Positions 19,936 through 28,250 of a DNA stretch of 64,000 nt are shown here, in pieces. Position 1 is the stretch's first letter. Each line of letters begins with the position of its first letter. The notes beneath the pieces are model-generated. The model did no database searches. It was given only the letters and a program-made list of their open reading frames with translations, and was not told the origin of the DNA. A program made the position numbers and the translations under genes. The stretch spans positions 310,001 through 374,000 of the forward strand of contig CAVPUC010000008.1 in NCBI GenBank assembly GCA_963708865.1, given 5' to 3'. Source of the stretch: DAIDKA01 sp963708865 (GTDB lineage: Bacteria > Pseudomonadota > Gammaproteobacteria > Steroidobacterales > Steroidobacteraceae).

Positions 19936-22306
19936 ATGGATAGTTTCCGCAACCGGCTTCTCGCGCTGATCATCGGCCTAGTAGTCATAACGCAGAGTGT
20001 GACGCTGGTCGCAGTTCTCGTGAGCACGGATCGGCAGGTACGGGTGCGGGCCGATGCCGAGCTGCACTCGGCTGCCAAGGTCGTGCAGAACACCATGCGA
20101 TCGCGCGCCGACCAGCTGTCCAGCACCGTCGCCGTGCTCGCGTCGGACATCGGGTTCAAGGAAGCCGTCGCCAGCGACGATGCCACCATGCTGTCCGCGG
20201 TAGACGAACATTCCCAGCGCATCAGCTGGGACCTCGTCGTGTTCCTGGATGCCAATGGTCGGCTGCGCACCTCGAACTCCCCTTACGTCATGACGCATGC
20301 GAAAGCGGTCGAGCGCCTGGTCAACTCCATGACCGGCGGGCGCGACGACGTGCACTTGGTGGTGCTGGGCGATCACCTGTATCAGTTGGTCGTGGCTCCG
20401 ATCAAGGCGCCCGACACCATCGCCTGGATGGCGATGGGCTTTGCGGTGGATGACGCGCTCGCGGCAACCCTGCGCAAGAGCGCGGGAGCGGCCACCCAGG
20501 TCAGCGTACTGGCTGAAAATGGCGCGAACTGGAATCTCGTCGCCTCGACCCTGCCGGCAGCGCAGCGTGCCGCGCTGGCCGCATGGCACGATCCGGCCAC
20601 GGGCAGCACGACCTCACGGACACGCACGCTCGGCAGCAATGACTACCTGACGTATGCGTTCCGTCTGAGCGATACCACCGAGTCCGCGGTCATCGTCCTG
20701 CAGCAGCCGATGGACGAGGTGATGGCTCCGTTCCGTTCGCAGCGCAACGCGCTGCTGGCCATTGGCGGCATCGCCCTCGGCGCCGCCCTCGCCATCGCCC
20801 TGCTGTTGAGTCGCGGCGCGACCCGGCCTATTCGCGAGCTGGTGCGTGCGGCGCGCCGTATCCAGGCCGGCACGTATGACAAGGCCGTCGACGTGCGCGG
20901 CGGGGATGAGTTCCGCAGTCTCGCGGCGACCTTCAACACCATGCAGCAGAACATCGCGGAACGCGAGGCGCGCATCAGTCATGACGCGCATCACGATGCG
21001 CTCACCGGCCTGCCCAATCGCGTCTATGCGGAAAAGCATCTTGAGGAGCTGCTGCGCGCGGCGCCATCTTCGCCCGTGGCGCTGATCCTGCTCGACGTCG
21101 CCAACTTTGGCGAAATCAATGCCTCGCTCGGCCATCACGTCGGTGACGAGGCCTTGCGTGAGATGGCGCGTCGCCTGCGCCAGAACTGCGGCGAGACCGA
21201 CCTCACGGCGCGGCTCGGCTCCGCGCAATTCCTGGTGCTGGCGCGAGGCTGTACGCTGAACCGCGCCACGCTGCTCGCCGAGCAGCTGGTGGGGTCGCTG
21301 CGCGCCGGCTTCAGCCTGCTCGCCGTCAGCCTGGATCTGGACGTGAATGCCGGCATGTGCTGCGCGCCGGATCACGGCAACAGTCGCGGAGGATCTGCTG
21401 CGCCATGTGCACACCGCGCTGGAGGATGCCGGTGAGGCGCGGGGCCGCATTGCCAGCTACCGGCCCGGGCGCGAGGAGGATCTGCGGCGCAGACTCGCGC
21501 TGGCCGGTGATCTGCGCGGCGCCATCGAGCGCGATGAGCTGACGCTCGTCTATCAACCCAAGGTGGACCTGATCAACGGGCGGGTACGCAGCCTCGAGGC
21601 CCTCGCGCGCTGGACGCATGCGCAGCTCGGTGTGGTCTCACCGGGGGAGTTCGTCCCCATCGCCGAGCAGACCGGTGGCGCGCGACGTCTGACCAGTTGG
21701 GCGCTGGGGACTGCCATCCGGCAGATGGCCGAGTGGCGCCGCCAGGGCATTGATATCGATGTGGCGGTGAATCTGTCGGCGCCGGACCTGCTGGACTCGC
21801 AGCTCGGGGATGAAATACTCGAGACCCTGCGCGAGCACGGCGTGGCGCCCACCCGCCTGATTCTGGAGATCACCGAAGGCGCCGTGATGCGCGACCCCGC
21901 GCTCGCGGTGCGCAACATGCAGCTGCTGAGGATCGCGGGGGTGCGCTTTTCATTGGACGACTTCGGCACCGGGTACTCCTCCTTGTCCCAGCTGAGTCGC
22001 CTGCCGCTCGATGAACTCAAGATCGACCGTTCGTTCATTGTCCGTGCCCATGAACGCCGGGATGATGTGACCATCATCATGTCCACCATCGAACTGGCCC
22101 ATAACATGGGCCTGAAGGTGGTCGCCGAGGGCGTGGAGACCCAGGAGGCATATAACCTGCTGCGCCGCCTGGGGTGCGATCTGGTGCAGGGCTACCTCGT
22201 CAGTCGCCCGCTGTCAGTCCCCGACACCGTGACGTATCTGAAGCAGTCGAAGACCGCACCGGCGGATGAACTCACCCAACGCCAGCTGCGCACCATCCAG
22301 CTTTAG
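19936..22306 (+). pseudogene. Membrane sensor with HAMP, degenerate GGDEF and EAL domains, frameshifted
   Basis: The first frame (19936-21435) encodes a transmembrane segment (LLALIIGLVVITQSVTLVAVL), a periplasmic sensor region to about residue 270, a second membrane segment (LLAIGGIALGAALAIALLLS), HAMP (TRPIRELVRAARRIQAGTYDKAV) and a GGDEF-like domain in which the signature is RLGSAQF instead of RxGGDEF, so it should not make c-di-GMP. The EAL domain is in the next frame (21347-22306) with LEALARW, LEITEGAVM, LDDFGTGYSS, KIDRSFI and VVAEGVET all intact, as in active phosphodiesterases. One extra A near 21379-21380 (GGCAACAGTC) separates the frames; removing it gives HGTVAEDLLRHV. Probably linked in function to the divergent cupredoxin/barrel genes. 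Confidence 0.85.
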
Positions 22307-22307
22307 C

Positions 22308-23333
22308 CTACTTCATGGTGACGTCGCGCGCCTGGTCCGACATACCCTGCGCCCAGCTGCTCCAGCCTGAATTCATTCCATAGGGACTGCGTTGCAGCAC
22401 CGCCTGGATCCGATGGATCTTGCCACCCTGCACCTTGAAAAGCTCGGCTATCTCCCAGGTCCATGGCTGTACCGGTCCCGCCACGACGTCGCGCCCGTCC
22501 GGCGTCTTGAAGTGGCGCGTGTCACCGCCCTCATGATCGAAAAACCCAAAGGCGAAGACGATACCGCGCTCCTCATCCACGGCCACATAGCGCCGATCGC
22601 GGATGCGGCTGACGAAATGCAGCAGTCCGGACTTGAACTGCTCCATGCAGCTCCACTGCGACGAGTAGTTGCTGGCGGTCTTCGGATCCGGCCTGGTCTG
22701 TCCGGCGGGCGTGGGGGCGTTGGTGGTCTGTGCGCCATTCTCGAGCCGGTTGCAGTCATCCGCGAACGGATAGTCGCCCTTGCCGTCATTCTGCTGCATG
22801 CCCGTGAAGTACTTGTCGGCGGTGGCGATCAGCTGGGCACGTGAGACACGTTCCGCCGGCGGCACCGTCGCCAGATAAATCGGATCCACCTGCTTGCCTT
22901 CCATGGCGAGCGCCGGCTTCTCATCGCGCGCCATGAGCTCCTCGATCTGCGTGATCTTGCCGTCCTTGACCCGCAGGCGCAGCGCCATCAGTACCTCGGT
23001 GCCCTTGGTCGGATCGCGGTTGTCCTCTTGAATGGTGCCAATGAAGGCCACTTCGCCTGCCTGCGGGTCCGCGACGAACAGGCGGTAATGTCCCTTGGCA
23101 TGCATGGTGCGCCACAAGCCATCGCCAATGGCGAGCTGCTGACCGTCTTCGGTGTAGCGCACGTTCGGCGCCAGCGGCACTTTTGATGGATCGTGTGCCA
23201 GCAGCGCATCGAAGTAGCTGTCGACGAAGCCTTCCAGGCACGCACGGTCACAAGGTGCCGCGGCGTGCGCGCTCAGCGCGCCGCCAAGCAGCAGCGTCGC
23301 CGCCAGGTACCGCATCCTTTGCAGATTGTTCAT
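22308..23333 (-). CDS. Secreted tandem SnoaL/NTF2-like protein, paralogue A
   Basis: 341 residues with a signal peptide (MNNLQRMRYLAATLLLGGALSAHA). Two SnoaL-like halves are seen. The first (about 26-145) starts with CDRACLEGFVDSYFDALLAHDPSKVPLAPNVRYTEDG; the second (about 165-330) starts near SRAQLIATADKYF and contains CNRLENGAQTTN, YVAVDEERGIVFAFGFF and a C-terminal KVQGGKIHRIQAV. The same layout occurs in the proteins at 40573, 41563 and 42390. Function unknown; NTF2-like folds may be enzymes or binding proteins. Last gene of the 25.96-22.3 kb operon, 11 bp after the VOC gene. An ATG at 23348 is an alternative start. Confidence 0.8.
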   Translation of the reverse strand: MNNLQRMRYLAATLLLGGALSAHAAAPCDRACLEGFVDSYFDALLAHDPSKVPLAPNVRYTEDGQQLAIGDGLWRTMHAKGHYRLFVADPQAGEVAFIGTIQEDNRDPTKGTEVLMALRLRVKDGKITQIEELMARDEKPALAMEGKQVDPIYLATVPPAERVSRAQLIATADKYFTGMQQNDGKGDYPFADDCNRLENGAQTTNAPTPAGQTRPDPKTASNYSSQWSCMEQFKSGLLHFVSRIRDRRYVAVDEERGIVFAFGFFDHEGGDTRHFKTPDGRDVVAGPVQPWTWEIAELFKVQGGKIHRIQAVLQRSPYGMNSGWSSWAQGMSDQARDVTMK

Positions 23334-23344
23334 GAACCCCACCG

Positions 23345-23752
23345 TCATTGATTTCGGAAATTGATTTCGATCTTCACGCCATTCGGATCGAACACGAACA
23401 GCTGGCGCATACCGGACTTGGACTGAAGGTTGCGCGCCGGCGTTACGCCGTGCCGGCCGAGGCGCGCAAGCACCGCATCGAAGTTGACCGCATTGAAGGC
23501 CACATGATCGAACGCCCCCGTGCTCGCCGCCGGTGCGGTCACCGGAATCTCCTTGGCGTCCGAATGCGCGGTGTAGGTATTCCACTCGGCAATGTGAATG
23601 ACCGGCGTTGCGCCCAAGTACATCCAGTAGCCTGGAAAACCCAACGCCGGGCGAAAACCCTCCGTCATGCCCAGCGCGTCCTGATAGAAGTCCCGCGTCG
23701 CCTCGAGGTCCGAGGTCAGCACCAGGTAGTGCTCGAGGCCGGTCAGTGCCAC
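23345..23752 (-). CDS. VOC-family (glyoxalase/bleomycin-resistance-like) protein
   Basis: About 135 residues in the vicinal-oxygen-chelate fold: LTGLEHYLVLTSDLEATRDFYQDALG at the start, WMYLGATPVIHIAEW, FDHVAFNAVNFDAV and a C-terminal FVFDPNGVKIEINF. Likely metal ligands are His8 of LEHYL, His in DHVAF and the Glu of KIEIN. There is no ATG; GTG 23752, 15 bp after the stop of the DUF6152-like gene, is the best start. The enzyme class (lyase, dioxygenase or isomerase) cannot be told from sequence. It sits in an operon with secreted and membrane proteins and itself appears cytoplasmic. Confidence 0.82.
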   Translation of the reverse strand: MALTGLEHYLVLTSDLEATRDFYQDALGMTEGFRPALGFPGYWMYLGATPVIHIAEWNTYTAHSDAKEIPVTAPAASTGAFDHVAFNAVNFDAVLARLGRHGVTPARNLQSKSGMRQLFVFDPNGVKIEINFRNQ

Positions 23753-23766
23753 GCGTGCAGCCTTGC

Positions 23767-24213
23767 TTAAGGTGTCTTGGTCTGTGGCGCGAGCGGGCTC
23801 GGCAGGGTCGCAGCCGGTGGCTCGCCTGTCTGGCGCATGACCTTGCCATCCGCCAGCGTCACGCTCATGAAGCTGCCGCCATGTTCGGCGCCCTTCAGCG
23901 GGTGAATGACCACACTCACCTTGTCGCCGGGATTCAACGTGTGCTTGCTCCAGCCGCGACGCGCCAGGTAGTTGGGACTCATGCCCTCGATGCCCCACTG
24001 TTCCGTGGCGCCGCTGGCACCGGGAACGTCGACCCAGATCCAGCTGTGCGGATTGGTCCACTGAAAGTCGCGGATCGTGCCCTGCAGCGTGACGGTCTTG
24101 GACAGGTCGAACATGGCGTACGAGTGATGCGCCAGCGCGACGGGCGGCAGCATGCCCAGTGCCAGCGCAAGTACCAGTGCGCTGGTCCCGGTGCAATGGG
24201 CGAATGATTTCAT
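23767..24213 (-). CDS. DUF6152-like small periplasmic protein, copy 2
   Basis: 148 residues. The signal peptide (MKSFAHCTGTSALVLALALG...) ends in ALA, and the mature protein would begin His29-His30-Ser, exactly as in copy 1. Conserved blocks are AMFDLSKTVTLQGTI, FQWTNPHSW, GIEGMSPNYLARRGWSKHTL and VIHPLKGAEHGG. The C-terminal tail is Pro-rich (PPAATLPSPLAPQTKTP). ATG 24213 is preferred over GTG 24225. It follows its secreted partner by 24 bp, in the same order as copy 1. Function unknown. Confidence 0.83.
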   Translation of the reverse strand: MKSFAHCTGTSALVLALALGMLPPVALAHHSYAMFDLSKTVTLQGTIRDFQWTNPHSWIWVDVPGASGATEQWGIEGMSPNYLARRGWSKHTLNPGDKVSVVIHPLKGAEHGGSFMSVTLADGKVMRQTGEPPAATLPSPLAPQTKTP

Positions 24214-24237
24214 GGGTGTGATCACTGCGGTGAGAGT

Positions 24238-24960
24238 TCAGTGGTTGAGGATGATCCCGGCCTTGCCCTGCTCGTTGGACAAGTTACGGTTGTTCTGTTC
24301 GCAGATGTATTCGGCGATATCCCAGTCGCGGTGGCGCTTCAGCACTTTGGTCGCCGTCAGGGGCTTGGTGAGCGCCTTGGCGTCATCAATCGTGGTCTGC
24401 ACTTCCATGGTATCCGGGGCGGTCAGACGGAAGCGTTCCACGATGTGCATCTGATCGCTGTGACGGTATCCCTGGCTCGGACCCAGAGCCGTGTCCGGCG
24501 TGAAGCCCACCGAATCCACCACCAGCGTGTCGCCATCCCATCTGCCGATCGAATGACCGTTGTAGGTGAGATCGGGGTCGTCCGGATGTTTGCGGCCATC
24601 CATGAAAATGCGCCGCGTCTGGCTGTACGCCTCGATCACGATGGTGAGCTTGCCCGCTGTGAACAGCAGCTCCATCGGATAAGGCTGATTCATGATGGCC
24701 GGCATGCCCGGCGGCACGCAGTTGGCCTGCGGCGTCTCCTCGTTCTCGCCCTTGGCCTGCGCCGCCTTGAAGTCCGCCAGTTTCTGCGCGTATTCGGGGG
24801 TCAGGGAGGGTTGTTCCGGCATGCCCGGTCCGGGGCGGGAACGTGCGCCCATGGTGACTTCCCAGACCCCGCTTAAGTCAGGGGCTGCCTGGGCAACGCC
24901 GACCATGAGGATCGAAACGGCGGCCATCATCCAGGTGATGCGCCTGACAGGCTTTTGCAA
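24238..24960 (-). CDS. Secreted protein of unknown function, DUF6152 partner, copy 2
   Basis: 240 residues with a signal peptide (MQKPVRRITWMMAAVSILMVGVAQA). It shares CxPPGMPxIM, QPYPMELLF, IVIEAYSQTRRIFMDGR, GRWDGDTLVVDSVGF, HSDQMHIVERF and EYICEQNN with copy 1 at 17070-17846. The start is TTG 24960: AGAGGGGG lies about 7 nt before it and it supplies the charged n-region; ATG 24930 would give a weaker signal. N-terminal PDLSGVWEV resembles lipocalin-like openings, but no domain is assigned. Confidence 0.8.
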   Translation of the reverse strand: MQKPVRRITWMMAAVSILMVGVAQAAPDLSGVWEVTMGARSRPGPGMPEQPSLTPEYAQKLADFKAAQAKGENEETPQANCVPPGMPAIMNQPYPMELLFTAGKLTIVIEAYSQTRRIFMDGRKHPDDPDLTYNGHSIGRWDGDTLVVDSVGFTPDTALGPSQGYRHSDQMHIVERFRLTAPDTMEVQTTIDDAKALTKPLTATKVLKRHRDWDIAEYICEQNNRNLSNEQGKAGIILNH

Positions 24961-24990
24961 TGCGGTCCCCCTCTTGCCCCGCGCAGTGTA

Positions 24991-25479
24991 TCAGGCGAAG
25001 CCGACCCAACGCCCCAGGGCGACGATGGCCACCCAGATGGCCAGCGAGATGCCGCCGGCAAGTTTTGCGGCCAGCGGGGGCTGCGCCGGCGCCTCGTCCC
25101 AGTGCGCCACGGACTGGAAGGCGCCCAGATGGAAGATACCCATGTTGATGGCCGCCAGCACCAACAGGCACATCTTGGTCTCGAACTGCCAGATCCCCGA
25201 GTATTTCATCGCTGAGGAACTGAACAGCAGGGTGCCGGTAATGGCGGCGCCGACGAAGGCCGTCCAGGTCCAGGGCAGTACATCATTGGTCAGTTCCCTG
25301 ACCGAGCGCTGGCGCGACGCCAGGTTCAGCAAGCGCAGATCCACCACCATGATGGAGCCTACGACCATGACCAGGCACAGCACGTGGATGGACTCGATGG
25401 TGGGGAACAACCAGGTCGATTCGCGGACGGCCGTGCCCCAGGAGGTGGCCTCCATCGCATTGAAAAATTGCTTCAACAT
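24991..25479 (-). CDS. DUF6644-like four-helix membrane protein, paralogue 2
   Basis: A 162-residue integral membrane protein with about four helices: IESIHVLCLVMVVGSIMVVDL, WTAFVGAAITGTLLFSS, KMCLLVLAAINMGIF and GISLAIWVAIVALGRWVGF. It has a histidine in the first helix (IESIH) and the conserved DLRLL and PWTW motifs, all shared with the gene just upstream (PTVQVVH, DLRLV, PWVW). ATG 25479 overlaps the upstream stop (TGATG), so translation is coupled. DUF name from memory; function unknown. The intramembrane His could bind haem or metal, which is only inference. Confidence 0.75.
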   Translation of the reverse strand: MLKQFFNAMEATSWGTAVRESTWLFPTIESIHVLCLVMVVGSIMVVDLRLLNLASRQRSVRELTNDVLPWTWTAFVGAAITGTLLFSSSAMKYSGIWQFETKMCLLVLAAINMGIFHLGAFQSVAHWDEAPAQPPLAAKLAGGISLAIWVAIVALGRWVGFA

Positions 25480-25964
25480 CAACCGTGCTCGACGTAGGCG
25501 ATCCAGCGACCGGCCGCGACAATGCCCACCCAGATCACCAGCGAAACCGAGCCCAGCAGCACCGCTGCCGCGCGATTGCGATCCCAGAACGTCTTATTGC
25601 GCTGCAGCATGCGCTGAAACGTGAAGGTCAAGACGATGGCGGTGGCCAGCAGCGACATCTTGACCCAGAACACCACGTTCAAGAGGTCGCGGCCAGGCTC
25701 GCCGATGATCAGGATGGACCCTGAACACAGCAGCACCACCAGCGCGATCCATACCCAGGGCAGGAACCGGGCAGCCATGTCAGGCAGGCTCTGCCGGCGC
25801 CCGGCGACACCGACCAGGCGCAGGTCCAGCATGGCCATCAACGTCATGACAATGGCGATGGAGACGATATGCACCACCTGCACCGTTGGAATCACCCAAA
25901 ACGCGTCCTGGATGTGCTGGCTCAACGACGTGGCCGACAACCACACACAGAATTGACTTAACAC
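25479..25964 (-). CDS. DUF6644-like four-helix membrane protein, paralogue 1
   Basis: 161 residues, GTG start at 25964 with AGGGGG about 6 nt upstream. Helices: VVHIVSIAIVMTLMAMLDL, WIALVVLLCSGSILII, KMSLLATAIVLTFTF and VSLVIWVGIVAAGRWIAYV. It aligns along its length with the next gene, including IPTVQVVH / FPTIESIH, MLDLRLV / VVDLRLL, LPWVW / LPWTW and the C-terminal GRW. First gene of the six-gene operon, divergent from the ToxR-like regulator. Two tandem, coupled paralogues suggest a heterodimer. Confidence 0.75.
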   Translation of the reverse strand: MLSQFCVWLSATSLSQHIQDAFWVIPTVQVVHIVSIAIVMTLMAMLDLRLVGVAGRRQSLPDMAARFLPWVWIALVVLLCSGSILIIGEPGRDLLNVVFWVKMSLLATAIVLTFTFQRMLQRNKTFWDRNRAAAVLLGSVSLVIWVGIVAAGRWIAYVEHG

Positions 25965-26044
25965 CGCTACCCCCTAGCTGCCTGAACCGGATTTCCACAT
26001 GGTGCGCTACAACGCCCTTGCTAGTCAGCTAAATCACTGTTTCT

Positions 26045-26097
26045 CATTGCGTTATTTAACGTTAACAAATCGTGCTAGCATCGCCGCCCGCGCCACA
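26045..26097. promoter_or_regulatory. AT-rich divergent control region with TTAACGTTAA palindrome
   Basis: The 146-bp gap between the DUF6644-like operon and the ToxR-like gene is much more AT-rich than its surroundings. It contains the palindrome TTAACGTTAA (26057-26066) and a TGCTAGCA palindrome (26083-26090) overlapping a possible -10 (TAGCAT). These are candidate promoter and operator elements for both directions; no binding evidence. Confidence 0.35.
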
Positions 26098-26110
26098 TAC
26101 ATCGCATCTC

Positions 26111-27484
26111 ATGTCCGACCTCGAATCATTGCAGGCGCTCGCCGACCGGATTCGCGCGACCGGTGCGCTGGGGCGCTCACAGCTCATTCAGAAGCTGTTC
26201 GATTTCCTGATTGAATGCTCTGCCACCGGCCGCGCCCCCAAGGAGACGGAAGTCGCCATCGAGGTGTTCGGCAAGGACGGTGGTTTCGACGTTGCCCAGG
26301 ACGCCATGGTTCGGGTTTACGTCCATAAACTGCGCCGCAAGCTGGAAGAATACTATTCAGCGGCGGGCCGCAGCGATCCGTTTCAATTGACCATCCCCAA
26401 GGGCGCCTACCGGATCGTCATCCATGACCGGGACGCCTTGGCGGCCGCCGATGCCGGCGCCGATCAGGCGAGCGCCGCGAACCCACCGGCGATCCACGAC
26501 CTCGCGGTCGATGGCGCCGCTGCGGCGCCGGTGCACACGGCTGCGAACGCCCGGCGCTGGGTCTGGCCGATCCTCGCCGCCTCGCTGGTCATCAACCTGG
26601 TGTTCGTGGGCACGCTCTTCTGGTACAGCCACCGCACCGGCACCACCAATCCGGCCCTGAACAACCCGCTGTGGTCGCGCGTGCTGGCGGCGGATCGCCC
26701 TCTGCTGGTGGTGCTCGGCGACTATTACATCTTCGCCGAGACCGACCGGAACATGGAGGTGCAGCGCCTGGTGCGCGAGTTCTCCATCAACTCCCCCGCT
26801 GATCTGGACCAGTACCTGAAGCTGCATCCGGAGTTCGCGGATCGTTATCAGGACATGCAGCTGAACTACCTGCCGACCTCGGCCGCCTATGCGCTCAAGG
26901 ATCTGATGCCGCTGCTGGCGGGCGCCAGTGCCCGCACGCGCGTCGTACTCGCCTCGGAGCTGACGCCGCAGATGCTCAAGTCCTCGAATGTCGTCTATAT
27001 CGGCTACCTGAGCGGCATGGGCATGCTCAGCGATCTGGTGTTCAGCGGTTCGCGCTTCGATGTCGGCGAATCCTTTGATGTGCTGATTGACCGCGCCTCG
27101 GGCAAGAAATACATCAGCCAGGCCGCATTGCCGGTACCCGGTGAGCAGACCTACCACGACTTCGGGTACTTTGCGACCTTCGCGGGCCCCTCCGGCAATC
27201 AGATCATGATCATCGCGGGCACTCGCGATGTCGCGGTCATGGCGACCGCGGAGAGCATCACGCATGCGGACTCGCTGCAGCAACTCACCGCACGCAGCGG
27301 CAACGTGCGTTCGTTCGATGCGCTCTATGATGTCTTCGCCATGAACGGCACCAATCTCAACGGCACGCTGCTGCTCACCGGCAGGATTGACACCTCGCGC
27401 ATCTGGGCCGATCAGTCCGCCACGCTGCCGGTGAGTGCCAGCCACGCCGCCGGCGCCGTGGCGCCCACTGCCAGCCTGCCGTAA
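26111..27484 (+). CDS. ToxR/CadC-like membrane-anchored regulator (winged helix + TM + periplasmic domain)
   Basis: 457 residues. The N-terminal about 110 residues resemble a winged helix: DAMVRVYVHKLRRKLEEYYSAAG then PFQLTIPKGAYRIVI, the wing motif seen in many membrane-bound one-component regulators. One membrane helix (WVWPILAASLVINLVFVGTLFWY) at about 155-178 is followed by a large periplasmic domain with LVVLGDYYIFAETD, YIGYLSGMGML, FGYFATFAGPSGNQIMIIAGTRD and a C-terminal LLTGRI. The orientation fits a sensor outside and DNA binding inside. ATG 26111 is chosen. It is divergent from the DUF6644/DUF6152 operon and may control it (inference). Confidence 0.72.
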   Translation: MSDLESLQALADRIRATGALGRSQLIQKLFDFLIECSATGRAPKETEVAIEVFGKDGGFDVAQDAMVRVYVHKLRRKLEEYYSAAGRSDPFQLTIPKGAYRIVIHDRDALAAADAGADQASAANPPAIHDLAVDGAAAAPVHTAANARRWVWPILAASLVINLVFVGTLFWYSHRTGTTNPALNNPLWSRVLAADRPLLVVLGDYYIFAETDRNMEVQRLVREFSINSPADLDQYLKLHPEFADRYQDMQLNYLPTSAAYALKDLMPLLAGASARTRVVLASELTPQMLKSSNVVYIGYLSGMGMLSDLVFSGSRFDVGESFDVLIDRASGKKYISQAALPVPGEQTYHDFGYFATFAGPSGNQIMIIAGTRDVAVMATAESITHADSLQQLTARSGNVRSFDALYDVFAMNGTNLNGTLLLTGRIDTSRIWADQSATLPVSASHAAGAVAPTASLP

Positions 27485-27491
27485 TGCGCCC

Positions 27492-28250
27492 ATGAATTCC
27501 GTCACCGAGGCGCCATCGGGCCGACCGCGCAAGGCGCGTTACGCCGCCACCGTACAGCAGGTACGCAGGCTCACTCCGCGCATGCTCCGCATCGTGTTCG
27601 GCGGACCGGCGCTCGCGGCCTTCAACTGGAATGGCCCGGCCGCGCATATCAAGCTGATCTTCGGATCGGACAGCGCCGAGCAGCGCGCGCCGTCGCGGAC
27701 CTATACGCCGCGGCATTTCGATCCCGCCACGCACCAGCTGACCGTGGACTTCGTGCTGCACGGCGAGGGCCCGGCCGCCAGCTGGGCCGCGCAGGCGCAG
27801 GTCGGCCAGCCGATGCTGATCGCGGGCCCCGGACGCTCCTACGCCCTGGATCCCCAGGCGCACTGGCTGCTCATCGCGGCGGACGAGTCGGCGATTCCTG
27901 CTGCCGCCACCATCCTGGAAGTGGTACCGGACAGCGTTCGCACCCAGGTGCTGCTCGAGGTCGAGGAGGCGAGCGACGAATATGCGATCGCGCCGGCTCG
28001 AGCGCACATCACTGTGCGCTGGCTGCATCGCCGCGCGGGGCTTGCGCTCGCGGACGAAGTGGCGGCGTTCCATCAGCCTGCCGGCGTCGGCCAGATCTAC
28101 GTCGCCTGCGAAGCGGACGTGATGCGCGGCATCCGCCGGCATCTGCTCGGGCAACGGGCGCTGCCGCGCGAGTGGGTGACCACTCGCGGCTACTGGAAGC
28201 GCGGCGCGACCGATCACCCGGATCGGGATTACGGTGAGGATGCAGGCTGA
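27492..28250 (+). CDS. Siderophore-interacting flavoprotein (ViuB/YqjH-like ferric reductase)
   Basis: 252 residues. The FAD-binding motif SRTYTPRHFD (about residues 66-75), VDFVLHGEGPAASWA, the GPGRSY turn and the C-terminal RGYWKRG identify the SIP family (FAD_binding_9 plus SIP domain), which reduces ferric siderophores in the cytoplasm with NAD(P)H. ATG 27492 is 7 bp after the regulator stop, so the two may be cotranscribed. The 3' end overlaps the convergent nucleotidase by 22 nt. No siderophore receptor lies nearby. Confidence 0.88.
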   Translation: MNSVTEAPSGRPRKARYAATVQQVRRLTPRMLRIVFGGPALAAFNWNGPAAHIKLIFGSDSAEQRAPSRTYTPRHFDPATHQLTVDFVLHGEGPAASWAAQAQVGQPMLIAGPGRSYALDPQAHWLLIAADESAIPAAATILEVVPDSVRTQVLLEVEEASDEYAIAPARAHITVRWLHRRAGLALADEVAAFHQPAGVGQIYVACEADVMRGIRRHLLGQRALPREWVTTRGYWKRGATDHPDRDYGEDAG

